Source of the DNA: Telopea speciosissima
Taxonomy: Eukaryota > Streptophyta > Magnoliopsida > Proteales > Proteaceae
Length of the DNA stretch: 64,000 nucleotides
Direction: 5' to 3'
Assembly (NCBI RefSeq): GCF_018873765.1
Contig: NC_057918.1
Location: 11,354,862-11,418,861 of the forward strand
Shown: in pieces, positions 22,838 through 35,800 of the stretch
Layout: each line of letters opens with the position of its first letter
Numbering within the stretch: the first letter of the stretch is position 1
The notes under the pieces: model-generated
The model's input: the letters and a program-made list of their open reading frames with translations, nothing else
What the model was told of the DNA's origin: nothing
The model's database searches: none
Position numbers and translations under genes: made by a program

Positions 22838-23776
22838 ATGTTGGAATCTTGCGTATTGTATCATGTTTTAATGACCATTAACATGTGTTTTGATTGATGA
22901 AAAAAACATGAAATTAAACTTGTATAAATTTCTGGATCAAATCGATGAGTAAGCATCACTCTGGTTAATCCTTCTCAGTGGTGAGATTTCAAGCATCAAC
23001 AAGCAACGCAAAGCAAAGCCAAATGGGTCAATGAGCTAGGAACATATCTTAGACAACTAAATTAACGACTCGAGTCTTGTGGAGATCATAGAAAAGCTCA
23101 AGTCACAAGAAAAGCTAAGATTTAAGTCATCTCTTAGGATTTTGTTTCAAAATGTAATTTAAAGTAAATCTAGGATGTAAAGTTCCCACAATATGGTAGG
23201 CCCAAGAGACTTAGATTTGAAAATGTCTAAGTACGACAAAAGTAGAAACCCACGGAAAAATTGGGATTTGATCAGACTTGCCACCAAGCCATAGATTTGT
23301 TAGAAGATTTTGGACAAGTCAATAGGGCTAAAAATACTTAAGAACATGTTCAGGTAAGACAGCCAAATCACCCACCCAAAGAAATGCCAAAATTTGAACC
23401 AAATCAAAGCATTCGGGACTCAAGGAAGATCTCGAGGTCAACCTTAGCCTGCGAAGAAAACTTCCAGTGAGCTATGGGTTTCTCAAACAACAAAGTCGGC
23501 CTACAAATGGCAGGGTCGACCTCCTTGAGATCCGTTGGCAAAATATTCCCAACAGAGGTCGACCACGGATTTTCCAACAGCTAGAGAATGGTTTTCCAGC
23601 TGATTCCTTTTGTGATAATGAAAAATCAAGATTGAAGATCTCACACATGTAGGTGACCCTTCCCATACATTTCATTATAAATATTTTTCTTTTTCCTTAA
23701 TTTCCATCCAACAAATATTTGGACCACAATAAAAATAGTTAAACCTCAAAACTGCAAGGAATTCTCTTTTTCAACA
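22838..23776. mobile_element. Possible solo LTR, unclassified
   Basis: The block starts TGTTGGAATCTTGCG and ends TTTTTCAACA, a short TGTTG/CAACA inverted terminus. It contains GGTCGACC-rich segments seen in plant LTRs. No target duplication matches at these ends, so this is tentative. Confidence 0.3.
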
Positions 23777-23806
23777 CCTTACTAGTACACTCTCTCCCAA
23801 GCCCAT

Positions 23807-26800
23807 TTAATCGGAATCTGGATCTGCATCTACAATATCTGGGAAGGAATCCATGGATGAGTCAGAATTTAACTCGAATACTACTGGTCCTGTTTCTTTC
23901 TCATCCACTGATGGAGAGGATAGAAGATTGTTTTTGCCCAACAAAGATGCACTTGCAGCACGCGTTGCAACGTTGCCATCCATTTCATTGTCAAGGGAAA
24001 TATTGGATGAAATAGTCACATTTATTGATGCATCACCTCTTGCACTGCCAGTAGGAACCAAGAGACTTTTATTCAACGTCTCAACATATCCACAAGGGCC
24101 AGATTCTAGCAATCGCTCTGACTGAACCATGATTCCATCGCTGCTTGTTCCCATCTCCACATCATCATCCATTGATCGCCCATTGCCTTCTTCCGGAGCT
24201 TGACCACCAGCTGAACGCTCGCTGGAGATCTTTTCTGCTTGGGAATCTCCATTAGTCTGCCGTTTCTCACAAGGTTCTTCAGCATTTTCCAATTGCTTAT
24301 CTCGGACACCCACTGGGGCCTCAGTTTCTTCCCCATTACCATGCCAGCTGTTACATAGGTCATCATCTGGATCAGGCTCATCCAATCCCATTACTCTTGA
24401 AAATTGACCTTTCGGTTTGGGACCAACAGAAAATATATTTTCTGGAAATATGCAGTTGTCATCAAATGCATCGTGTCTTCCAGATGTAAAATCCCCCAGT
24501 GGAAGAGCTCGCGGATGTATGAGCACTTCTAAGTCTAAAAGGGCATGGGCACAGAATTCAGCCAGTTTTGTTCCTGTTTGTTGTTTGCCTGGAAAATCAT
24601 TTCATGAGAACAATTTTATGGCAAATTTGTAAAAGCTAGAGAAAATAGCAGACAATGAAATAGTATAATCAGAAAAGCCTTTTGTTCTTCAAAATACTAA
24701 TGTGCTGCAACATTATTTTCCCTTAAGATATTTTTTACTGAAATATAATAAGTCAAGTGAGTGCATTTATTCAGTAACAGGATGTTTTTGCTCTTACAGT
24801 TGGTTGAGTCTCACTTCAGTTTGGTATGGTATGCACATAATGATTTTTCACTTCTTTACAGAAATCAAACCAGCATGATTTGCAACCCCTCCCCCCCTAC
24901 ATATTAAAAAGAATTATTTGCAATTCACAACTGATGTCATAATTGCTAGCATAGCGGTGAGGACTTTCCTGGGTGTAGGGGACTAGATTTGATCTTTAGG
25001 AGATTGATCAGCACCAGACAGGAAGGTCCACACTCTGTTTTGACTACGTAGGTTGGAGTCCCAAACACAATGGTTAGGAATCAGCAACCGTCATAAAGTT
25101 CTCGTAACAACGACAAAATTATTAAAATAAAAGAATTGCAAGTGCAAGAGGATTTACCTCTACGAAAAAGTTCAAGACCCTGAGATAAATATGGTGGTCG
25201 TTCATGAGCTGAGGAAAGAAGAGAGGCCAAAAGTGCACGTAATGCAGCAAGCTGGAAATCTGCCCAAGTTGAAGCAAGTTCATGAGACAGGTCAAAGGTG
25301 TCTTTTGCCTCATTGGTCCATCCACCATCACAGGCATTTGTTGCCACAGTAATCAAAAGAAGATCAACATCCCTTCGCCAAAACTCGGACCTCAAAGCAC
25401 CACCCTGTAAGAATTCTATGATGAATTTTCCATATTATTATATTTTAACTAAAATGACATTCCAGTTAATGTTGATATCGACCAAAATGTTATGATATCT
25501 ACAAGCAAGAATTGGAGGTTATCTAGATGATAATGCAGACAAAGCAAAAATCCTAACCCCAAACTTCTCCAAAGCAAATAGTCATTACATGCTCAGAGGC
25601 ATTTAGTTCATTGGCCCCTTAGTGCTCTCCAAAAAAATATACACATATTTCGGAAGCAAAAATGAACACCTGATGATTAGCAACTATAACATCTCCTCTC
25701 TAGTCCTCCCTTTATTACATCCTTCAGACTGACAAATTATACCCCAACAAGTACTGATCTCAACAAACTATGTCCTTAATAAATTCTAGTTTTTCATCAT
25801 TAATTTTATGTAAAGAGTGTTACCAATTTTTTTTTTAATGTAAAGAGTGTTTCACGTACTTTGGAGATTTCTAATATATTGACACTCTACAAAAAAGAAT
25901 GGTTGCCCTGAAAAGAAACTTTTTTGAATTTAAAAACATGCAACTGAAACTGGGAATCATGAACACATAATGTACAGAAATTTGCAGACCCAAATAATAG
26001 GAAAATCCCAAGTGCTTATTAGTTAGATCTAGGACAACACCTACTGAAACACCTGGCATGGTCCCAGGGAATCAGGGATGGATCCACCAGAAAATATTCC
26101 TATGCAAAAATTCAGTGTGATATGACAATCATAAAAATTATATCTACACTTCTCTGATCGCTTCCCTGGCATCTTTTCACCATTCAAACATTCTAAAAAA
26201 TGAGGCTTGGTCTCTTCTAGCCTTCTAGGCTGTAATGGTTGCGTTCAATGTCACCATGTTTCAAAAGGCCCATTATGTAGATTAGCCAGCTAATGGTTGG
26301 CCCTCTTATCTAGCCGAAAGGTAAAGGTTCATCTACAATGATTACATGCAAGCTACCATTATATTTTTCTCTGACATGAAAGATACATACCACAGTAAGA
26401 AGAACTTCCAGAGCCTGTAAGGCAGCTATCTGGACAGAGGTTGGAACTTTCGGTTTGTTTTTATGTACTTCAACCTCTGAGCCAACTCCATTCTGGTGCT
26501 CCTCCAAAGAGCTTGCTGCAGTAATATGTTTCCGTTTCTTATGTCTAGGTTGCTGCAGCGCTTCAGTTGTGGCTTTTAAACACATTTTAGAAGATGCACT
26601 CTCATGCCCATGACTAACAGAATCTAGGTCACTAAATGCATTTTTAACAACTGCCTGGGCAAGGTATAAAGCTATTCCTGCACAGAGACCCAAAACTCCA
26701 GATTAATCATACCACAATCTGATTTATGAACAAGATAAATGCCCAGTAATATATTAAAGAGCAGTAGGATGGAAAAGATTGTAGAAAAATCAATGCAGTA

Positions 26801-29800
26801 TCTAACAACAGCTGAGAAACAAAAATAGTGAGGGTCTGACAGACACTAGATGATCCATTATAAAGTCAGACAGTTGTAATTGTCTATGATGAGGTCTCCA
26901 CTCTCTTTTGAAGTGATATCAGATATCATTCAATCTCTTGGTATAACTCCTAACTTTTCAATGGTGAAGGAGTGCACAGACACAAAGATATACATTTGAA
27001 AAATGACTGTTGGCAACAAAGCCACAAAATCAATAAATGAGATTAGAAAAGTGGCCGACAAAGCCACGGAGAGGATTAATGGGTTTAAGTTTGTAAAGTT
27101 TAGTGATATTCCAGCATATGAGATTAGAAGGGACTCGGCTCTTCTTTTTCAGTGTCCAGTTTGACTTATAGCCTTGTTGGCTATTTTATAGTCTTGGGAG
27201 CCTTTCACCTACTCTTTCAATAAAAAGGATTTTGCTTAATCCAAATGCAAAACACAATATCCAAGAAATTCAGCTAAAACATATAAGAGAAGTATTTTTT
27301 TTTTTTCACTTCCAGCAATAAGAAGTTGGATCTACAATCCTCTTTCTGGGGGAGGTGTATTTTTTTTTTTTTGGGGGGGGGGGGGGGGGCGGCGTGGGGT
27401 TGGGGTTGGGGAGAGGAGAGATCAAAGAGCGATGAAGTTGTGCTATTTGCAGAATATAGGCTAAAACCTAAAGCAAATTTCCATATTAATTCATAACAAG
27501 AAAATCTGTCTTGTGCCCAGAATGAACTCGTTATACAAAGCACTTGACAAAAAATACCGACTGGTAAGTCACTGTTATCAGACTCTACACTCTGATAATT
27601 AATGAAAACTATTGATTTGTAAGGATTCTGGCCTCCAACTTAGACACTACATAAATACTCCAATTAATTCTACCATTTTACAGACAAGAATAGTTAATTA
27701 ATGTTAGTCGAGACTATGTAAGTCTTGGTATAAGCACTAGCTAGCGCTAATACCGAGATATGTTAAGGGTAGTTTAGGCATTATGTTTTGTTTCCTTCTT
27801 CTTATTTTCCTATTATGTCCCTTGGTTATTCTTAGTTATTATGTGAGAGCTCAAACATTAAGTTGAGACTCCCAAGGTTACACAGACCTATCGCCTCTCA
27901 GGCTCTCACTGTTCTCTCCTTCTTCTCTTACAATTAATTCTTGTATTTCTTGTGTGTGAAGTCCTAAACTGGATCTTAAGTAACACAATCACAAGTAATA
28001 TTCTGTTATTCAACTTAAAACTCCGTTCAGTTTCAGACAAGAACTAAAAGGTTGTTTGTAGGGACCATATTTTTGTCACATAGAAGGATGATATGGCAAT
28101 TCCAACTATAGGATGGATAGGGCATGGACCACATGGTCTGGATTGGCCATGTGTCAAATCCAGAGCCAAATTCAATCCTATACCCTAACAGAATTGGCAA
28201 GCTCCCTTTCGGTTGTCTATATACTGTCTCAGTAGTCCTAAATTTTCAAAGCAATTTTTTTTTCCCCATTTGGCCAATCCCATAGAGGCTGAAACTTGTT
28301 GCATAAGCAGAGTATATTGTGGGTTACCTGTCAACAAAATTTTGGTCCCATCCAACCTGCCATGGGACAGATATTTGGGCTATATAGAAAGGCCTAGCTC
28401 AGTGGATTGGGCAGGAAAGAGCTGCCAATATAACTATTGGAAGACAATTCATATTTAATGGTGCCAATGTAGTAAGATACCTATTTACATATCCATCTTT
28501 TAGATCTTTTAAAACTTGGATTGGATGCACATGTCATATCTGTCCCAGAATTCTGAAAATCTAGAATTGTATCCTTATTTTCTATCCACGTCCACATGTG
28601 TTATCCATATCTGCGCATCATAGATGAAAGCAGGAAGGTTCTACACATGCAATGTTCACAAACAGATCAACTTTTGGCTTTGACAGAGTTCTAAGTGAGG
28701 GCATGTGTACCTAACCCTCTGCATGGCAAAGGTGATTTGAGGAACAAGGTTGACACGACTTTGATATGTTATACAAATGGAGTTCCAGTAGATCTTTGTA
28801 CAGCAACACAAAATAAACAAAAGATATATGCACTCTGAAAGAAATTCCTGCATACCAACTCCTATGGATATCAGCAACATCCGCATTATTGAGTAGACCT
28901 TTATCCTCAATGATGGATGTGCACATCGCCTGAAATACTCAGTTAGGAGTCTAACAACATCTGCAGCATGTGGCAATAGCTGACTGCCAGGGGAAAAAAT
29001 TAAAAGAAAAAGATGAGTAAACATTATTCTAATTTGCTGTCTAATGTTCAACAAGTAGAGATACTACTGAGTAATTTATAACTACACCAGTGACGTTAAT
29101 TGAAAGAAAATTCTCTTGTGAGGAAATTCTTGCAGCAGCATAACTTTTGAACTTGAAAATAAGAAGGCAAAGAAGGAATAACAGGCACTTCCATTCTATC
29201 ATCATTCCCAATTTCAAATTAAGAACATGCAGTAGAGTGAATAGATCCCTAAACAAGATGGAGTGCATTACACTGTATACCATAAAACCATTTAATAAGT
29301 TCACTAAATTGCAGAGTTAAGGAGGTTGATCATAAAACATCGATGCTCCACAAGATTTTTCCTCGCAAAAAATCCATTAGTGATACTAAAAATTTATGCA
29401 TGTATAACAGTTTACCTGCGTACTCCCTTAATGATTGCAATCAGAAGATCCAGGCTGTACGAGTGCAGAACTGTAAGCTCTGAACAAATATACTCTTGTT
29501 GCATGACTGTGACGAAGGACAAGCCTTTTGACAATGAACCATCCACCAACAGCACTCTGCTCACAAGTGCTAGTAAAGGGTGAACAGGAACAGTCACCTG
29601 GTAGGAAAAATGTATGATGTTTCTGAAGAACTTTATTGTCACTTCCATCTCAAATATTTTAAGAATTACTAAATGTAATTGAATTATAAAATATTCTCAT
29701 CAGTAACTGCATTCAATTTTTCTACTGGAATTTCTCAATAACACTCAGAGAAAATAAAGTTACTACCTGAACAGGATACGGATTAGTAAGCATTGTGCAA

Positions 29801-32800
29801 CAGCAGAGTACCAGCATAGACACACTGGGAATTATTAGCTTCTCAGACTTTTTGATTGCTTGATCTGAGGCTTCTCCCGACATTGTCTGACCTCCCAAGG
29901 GAGGAGGGGGTTCTTTTCCTGGTGGAACCAACCATTTCATAGCTTCATTACCTTTAGTTTCTGCAACAATGCACACAGAAATGAATCTCTAAAACCAAGA
30001 TATGGAAAAGCTCAGATCCAGCATAAAGATAAAATGGGTACATTATATACCTTCCTCTAGGCCTTGGAACACATTATATAGATGAACATTTATCGAGATT
30101 AGAATTTTTTGCATCATTAGAGACCAGCAATCCTCGTCTCCTCTTGACTTTGGTAGCAAAGCCAAGCAATGAGAAAGCTTCTAAACATAGAAAACCAAAC
30201 AGAACTGAGTGATACTCAAAAGTCAACGTCAAAATTGAACAGTTCTTGTATGGCTATGCAGTTCAAACTTGCAGGCATGAGTTAAGGAGGATGGAGATTT
30301 CCATATCAGACAACCACGTAATATTACTCACCTTTGATATACTTTCTCTGCATTTCCCTGACATAATTTTTGACGCAATAACAGCTTCAGCCTGTCAAAA
30401 ATACCGTGCTTGTCTTAGCATGTATCCATTAGCCAAAAACTCCAGTGTTATTGAAAGAACATCCTACAGTATATGCAAGTAGTGAAAGTAATCAATTTGC
30501 ATAGAAAAACTACACTAAGACCACACCTTCCAGAGGTTGCACTTAGTGATAGCATTCGTATTATGTCTACAATGCATCTAAGGTTTTACGTTCCACCACG
30601 TGGGGTGATTCAACCCCTAGCAAAACCAAGGAAGTTGGTATCATAGTTCAAAATCTCGCTGAACTCAAAAAACTCGAGCTTCTCGAGACGAGAAGAGTTA
30701 TTTTACGAAACCAAAAAAAAAATATTGTAAAAACTCAAAAATCTCGACCGCGATTTCGAATATTTCGAGAATCTCGGAGAAATCTCTGTGAAATCTCGAC
30801 CTCCTCAATACTCATAGAGTCATAGTATTGTATTGTTAGGACTTGGGAGTTAAGACGTGGAAGACTAGGGTAGTAAGGTGTCTATGACTTATATATTATT
30901 CATTGTACTTAGGTTGGGTGTCTATGTAATATGCATTGTGAACACTTTATTGTATCTTGTGGTTTGTAGTAGAAATTTTAAGTCTTTAACTATTTCATAA
31001 ATAATTATTCAATATTATGTGCATAATTTACTTGTTTTGCTTGCCAATTATATCTCATATCATTCAAACAATGTGTAGAATAGGCAATATTACATTAAGG
31101 GTTCGGCCTTTACTGCCAACCAAGGGTGCAAATCCAAAACACTAAATCGGGTGTTTTTTTCCCCTTCAATTTAAACCTTTAAATATGTTTATTAAGCCTA
31201 AAACAAGCTTACCATAAAGTTTCGGAGCAAACTATGGCCATATGCCCACCGAAACATAATTCCAAAGCATAAAAAAAAATACACTGTCTCGCCGAGATCT
31301 CGGAAAACTCGACCTGGTCGAGACTCGAGACCATGGTCGAGTCCGAGTTTTAGAACCTTGGTTGGTATCCAGTATTCTATCCTTTAACAACAACAATAAT
31401 AATAGTGGTTTTTCCTGTCCCAAAAAACACATACGCCATAATCATTGTTTGAAATCTCGCGATATCTCGGTATCTCGGGCTGGTCGAGATATCCGAAATA
31501 TACCGAAATATGGTATTTTTTCTGCCATATTTCGGCACTCCATCTCGATGGGTTTTTGGCTATTAAGGCCTGATACTTCATGTACACCCTTATTTAAGCT
31601 AAATAAACACATTTAAACCTCCATATTGCAAAAAAAAAAGAACTCAAAGTGGTGTTTTGGGTTTGCACCCTTGATTGACTGTATACGGTCCGACCCTGAT
31701 GTATAAAATAATTAAATACATATTGTTTAAGTACTGAAAGACATAATAAGAAATTTAAACAAAGTAATGAAACAAAAATAAAGTCAAATGTAGCCTTTTG
31801 TTTAAACTTTAAAGTTTAAACTCATAAAGTCACAAGTGCATAAGTTATGACTCATAAACTTCATAATAGTCAATAGTTCAATACTCAATACACAAAACAT
31901 TTCTACGAAATTTACCGAAATATACCGAAATGTACCGAAATTTACTGCTCAATACACAGTATTTCTACGAAATATACCGATATTTCGATGAAATTTGAAC
32001 TTTTTTCATTTCGGAAGCCCATCTCGTCTCGGTAGTGTCGAAATTACCGAAATTTAGGCGATATATCGCGAAATTTTGTACCATGGTCATAATCATGGTT
32101 CAAAAAGATGGACTCGGTCAAAACCTACTGAAAAGTTTCAGTTTCGACCTGGCCTGAGATGAAACCTAGCTCGACTCACTAGGTACTCCCACTTTTGACC
32201 ATTACTTTCATTTTTCAGTTGAAATCTCAATAGGTTTTGGTCGTCCCATTTCGTTTCGCCAAAACGGTATGACCACTTTGGTATAAAAACACAAAGTCAT
32301 TGAAATGGGTACTGTTGCAACCAAAACCCTCTGTTAGCAAAACTTCATTTTTACCTCGATTTTGGCCTTTCACTTCCAAGTCTTGGTGGAACAAGTTATT
32401 AGAAGCTTGTACAAGTCATTTACAACAAACATTTGGTGGATTTGAGGGAGATTGGTTGAAGATTCATTGTTTGAGGTAATGCCCTTTTTCCCTAAAGTAA
32501 TATGTTACAAAAAAATGGGGTAAATATGTAGTGGTTAGGCTTCAACTTTTTGTATGTTAGATAGTATTAACTGATCGACGACTTCACAAAGTTGGATTTA
32601 AAATTTCTTTTTTTATAACTTTCTGGTTTAAAATTTCGATTTTATTGCAACAATTTTTTGAAAAAAAAAATTGGGTTCATACTTTAGTGGTTGGAGCTCA
32701 ATTTTATATATGTCAAACACTGTTGGCCAATCTATGACCTCATGGTACAGCCTTTATCTGCCAAAAATAATTATTCAGAAATTAGAAGAAAAAAAATTAT

Positions 32801-35800
32801 TTTTAACAAATCAAATAAATTACAAAAAATATGGAAAAATATTCTGGTTTGGTTTGAAAATAGTGAAAATTTAAAAAAATTGTGGTTGTCTTCTCAACTC
32901 AAAATGATGTTTTATGTTATTCCATACTTATATATTGGTTAAAATTATTTTTATGCAAGGAAAAAATATGATTTAGGTAGAAATTAGGAAATAGATTTAG
33001 ATTTCTTGTCAGAATTTTAAATTTATGTAGAAAATTTAATGGTCACTTTTTGTTGGAATGGTGTAGGAGCACATCATGGCTTCTCTAGGAGATGGGGGTG
33101 ACATAGCATGGACGCGTGGTGTACCTATTGGGAATAACACGAAGAAATCTCAATGCAACTATTGTGGGAAAAAATCTTGGGAGGTGGGGCCACTAGACTG
33201 AAGTGGCATTTGGTAGGTTAATATATGGATGTGGCCAAACCCAAGGTTCCTTATGAGGTGCAAAAGGCCATGGCTACCCTCGTTTAGGGAATGATAAAGA
33301 GGAAATTAGACAAGAGGCGAGCAAGGGAAGAGTTTGACGATGCAACACTGGAAAGACAGACAGAAGCAGGAGGGGACTCTTAAGACTCTGATTTTGATTC
33401 TGATGAGGATTCTGTGCCTGCTGATGTGGAGACAGAGATAGAGGCTAGACAGATACAGCAGGGACCGGAGCGAGCCGTGTCACACATCAGCAGGAGCAGG
33501 ATAGATACAAAGACTCCAAGGGAAGAGCTAGTTCCTCCTGAGTAGCTGGAGGAGAAGCTGGTCCAAGTGGTAATGGCTCTAGACCTAGAGGAACTGCAGG
33601 AGAGGCTGGTCCTAGTGGTTCTGGCAAGGGCAAGACGAAATAGAAGCAGCTGAAGTTGCCATTCAGGAGGTCAGAGAGTGTGAGAGCAGCTCCCCCCCCC
33701 CAATCCCCAGAGGACAGTGATGATGATCTTATTGACATACTTGAGCAGGATCCTACAATTTACAAACCGAAGAGTTGACAGCGAAAGCTGAAACAGTTGT
33801 GGGGTCAATGGAAGGGTATGGTGGGGGACGCAGTGTCAGAGTGGTTCTTTCACCACAGCATCCCAGCAAATGCCACTGAGGGGACCTACTAACAAAACAT
33901 GTTAGACACTGCGGGGAAGGCTGGGGAGGGAGTGAAGGGACCCACTGCTTATGAGTTGATGCATGTGTATCTGCCCCAAGAACTTTTTTTTTTCTGGTTC
34001 AAAGCCCCAAGAACATGAGTTGTTAAAGGAGTACATTGAGACCCTCAAGAGTCTATGGTAAGATTATGGAGCACTGTGATGTGTGATGGTTGGACTGGAC
34101 CTACTAGACAGTCCATCATCAACTTCAAGATATATTGTAATGGGAGGACTGCGTTCCTTAAGTCAGTTGATGCATCCAAGGAAAAGAAGTATGCAAAATA
34201 TAATTACAACTTGTTGAAGGAGGTGGGGATAGAGAACGTTGTCCAAGTGGTGACGGACAACGATAGTAATTTCAAGAAGGTGGGGGAGGAACTGATGAAC
34301 AGTAGATACCGCCTTTTTTGGATCACTTGTGCAGCCCATTGCATTGACTTTATGTTGAAGGATATGGGGAAGAAGGGGTATGGAGTAAGGTTGAGAGGGC
34401 AAGACAAGTGACCACATTTGTGTACAACTTTGGATATGCTCTATAACTACTAAAGACCAAGTGTGGTGGGGGTTTGATTAGGCCACGCATCACTAGATTC
34501 GCCACCAACTACATTGCCATGAAGACCTATAAGGCAAAAAAGGTAGGACTCAAATCTATCTTCGCCTTAAATGAATAGTATGGTTGGAGGGAGGCGGGTT
34601 CTCCAGGGAGTAGAGCTGCCCAGTCGACCATATCTAGTGAGCTATTCTAGTACGACTTGAAGATCGTCACATTACTTGAGCCAATGGTGAAAGTGTTGAG
34701 GATGGTTTGATTCCGAAAAGAAGCTTACCCTACCACACTTGTATACGGCAGTGGAGATGATGAAGGACCATGTGGTGGTGGGAGCTACGTCTAGATAGTC
34801 CAAGATCGGTTGGAGAGGCAACTTATAAATCCACTGCATAGTTGTCAAGGCGTCCAGGCGCCTTGGTCGACTTGGGCGCCTTGTTGGTGTCGCCTTGCTT
34901 TTAGATGAAGACCTTCAGGGATACACTAGGGACTTTTGGCCATGCTACCGCGCAGGCTGGTCAGGAAAAAATGTTTGTGGTAGGTCCATTAACTTAGTTT
35001 CTTTGTTCAATTCACAATTTCATATATGTATCCAAGTTCTAGAACTTACCAAAAATATTGTAATGCAGGCGACTAGTGTGTGCTATATGGGAGAGATGCA
35101 CCTAACCTGAGGACGATAGCAATTAAAATCCTCTCCCAGACCTGTTCTGCCTCTAGATGCGAGCGCAACTGGAATACATTTTCACTCATCCATTCAAAGA
35201 AGTGGAACCGATTGGGTCATAAACGACTTGAGCAGCTGGTGTATGTGCACCACAACATGCGATTGAAGATGCAGCAAATAGAGATGGGGATGGACAATGA
35301 CAAAGACCCGATTGAACTCAACAACATCTTCCAACTAGAGTCAGATGAGCAAGATCTCCTGTACGAGTGGGTGAAGGATCGCGGTGACCCGATGATGGAT
35401 TAGACTGGTGGTATTTCTAGTCAAATGGGAGCCGATGTTAGCAAGTTCATGTCTTCGCAAGAGGGTCGTGTACACACATGGATAGCCCACCTTTTGAGTC
35501 CCCACCTGATGGGAATGAAGAGGATGTTGATGGGTCGCATTCCAGTGGCTATACTCACACTATCGCCCTCTGATGGTGGAGATGATGAGGGTGATGATGG
35601 TGATGATGGTGGCAGTGGTGATGATGGTGATGATGGTTGTGATGGAGAGAGATATGCAAGCCTTCGAGATGAGTATGACTAGGTAGAGGTGGAGTTGGAG
35701 CCTATCCGATTCACAAGAGAGACTCAATTTGATCATGCTACCCAGGATGCCAACCATGGTGCACATCCACATGTACAGGTTAATACCAGAGGCCTGCGCT

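Larger units (their letters stand above)
20955..23806. other. Tail-to-tail intergenic region between GCD1 and the PELP1-like gene
   Basis: The region holds the GCD1 3' UTR, a degraded SINE (21791-21938), a poly-G run near 22449 and an LTR-like block (22838-23776). No conserved coding sequence was seen. Confidence 0.6.

Noticed and set aside
35572..35640. GATGATGGTGATGATGG run as a coding acidic tract of an intact gene
   Set aside because: It is a trinucleotide-like run within the decayed hAT transposase tail; stop codons lie on both sides.
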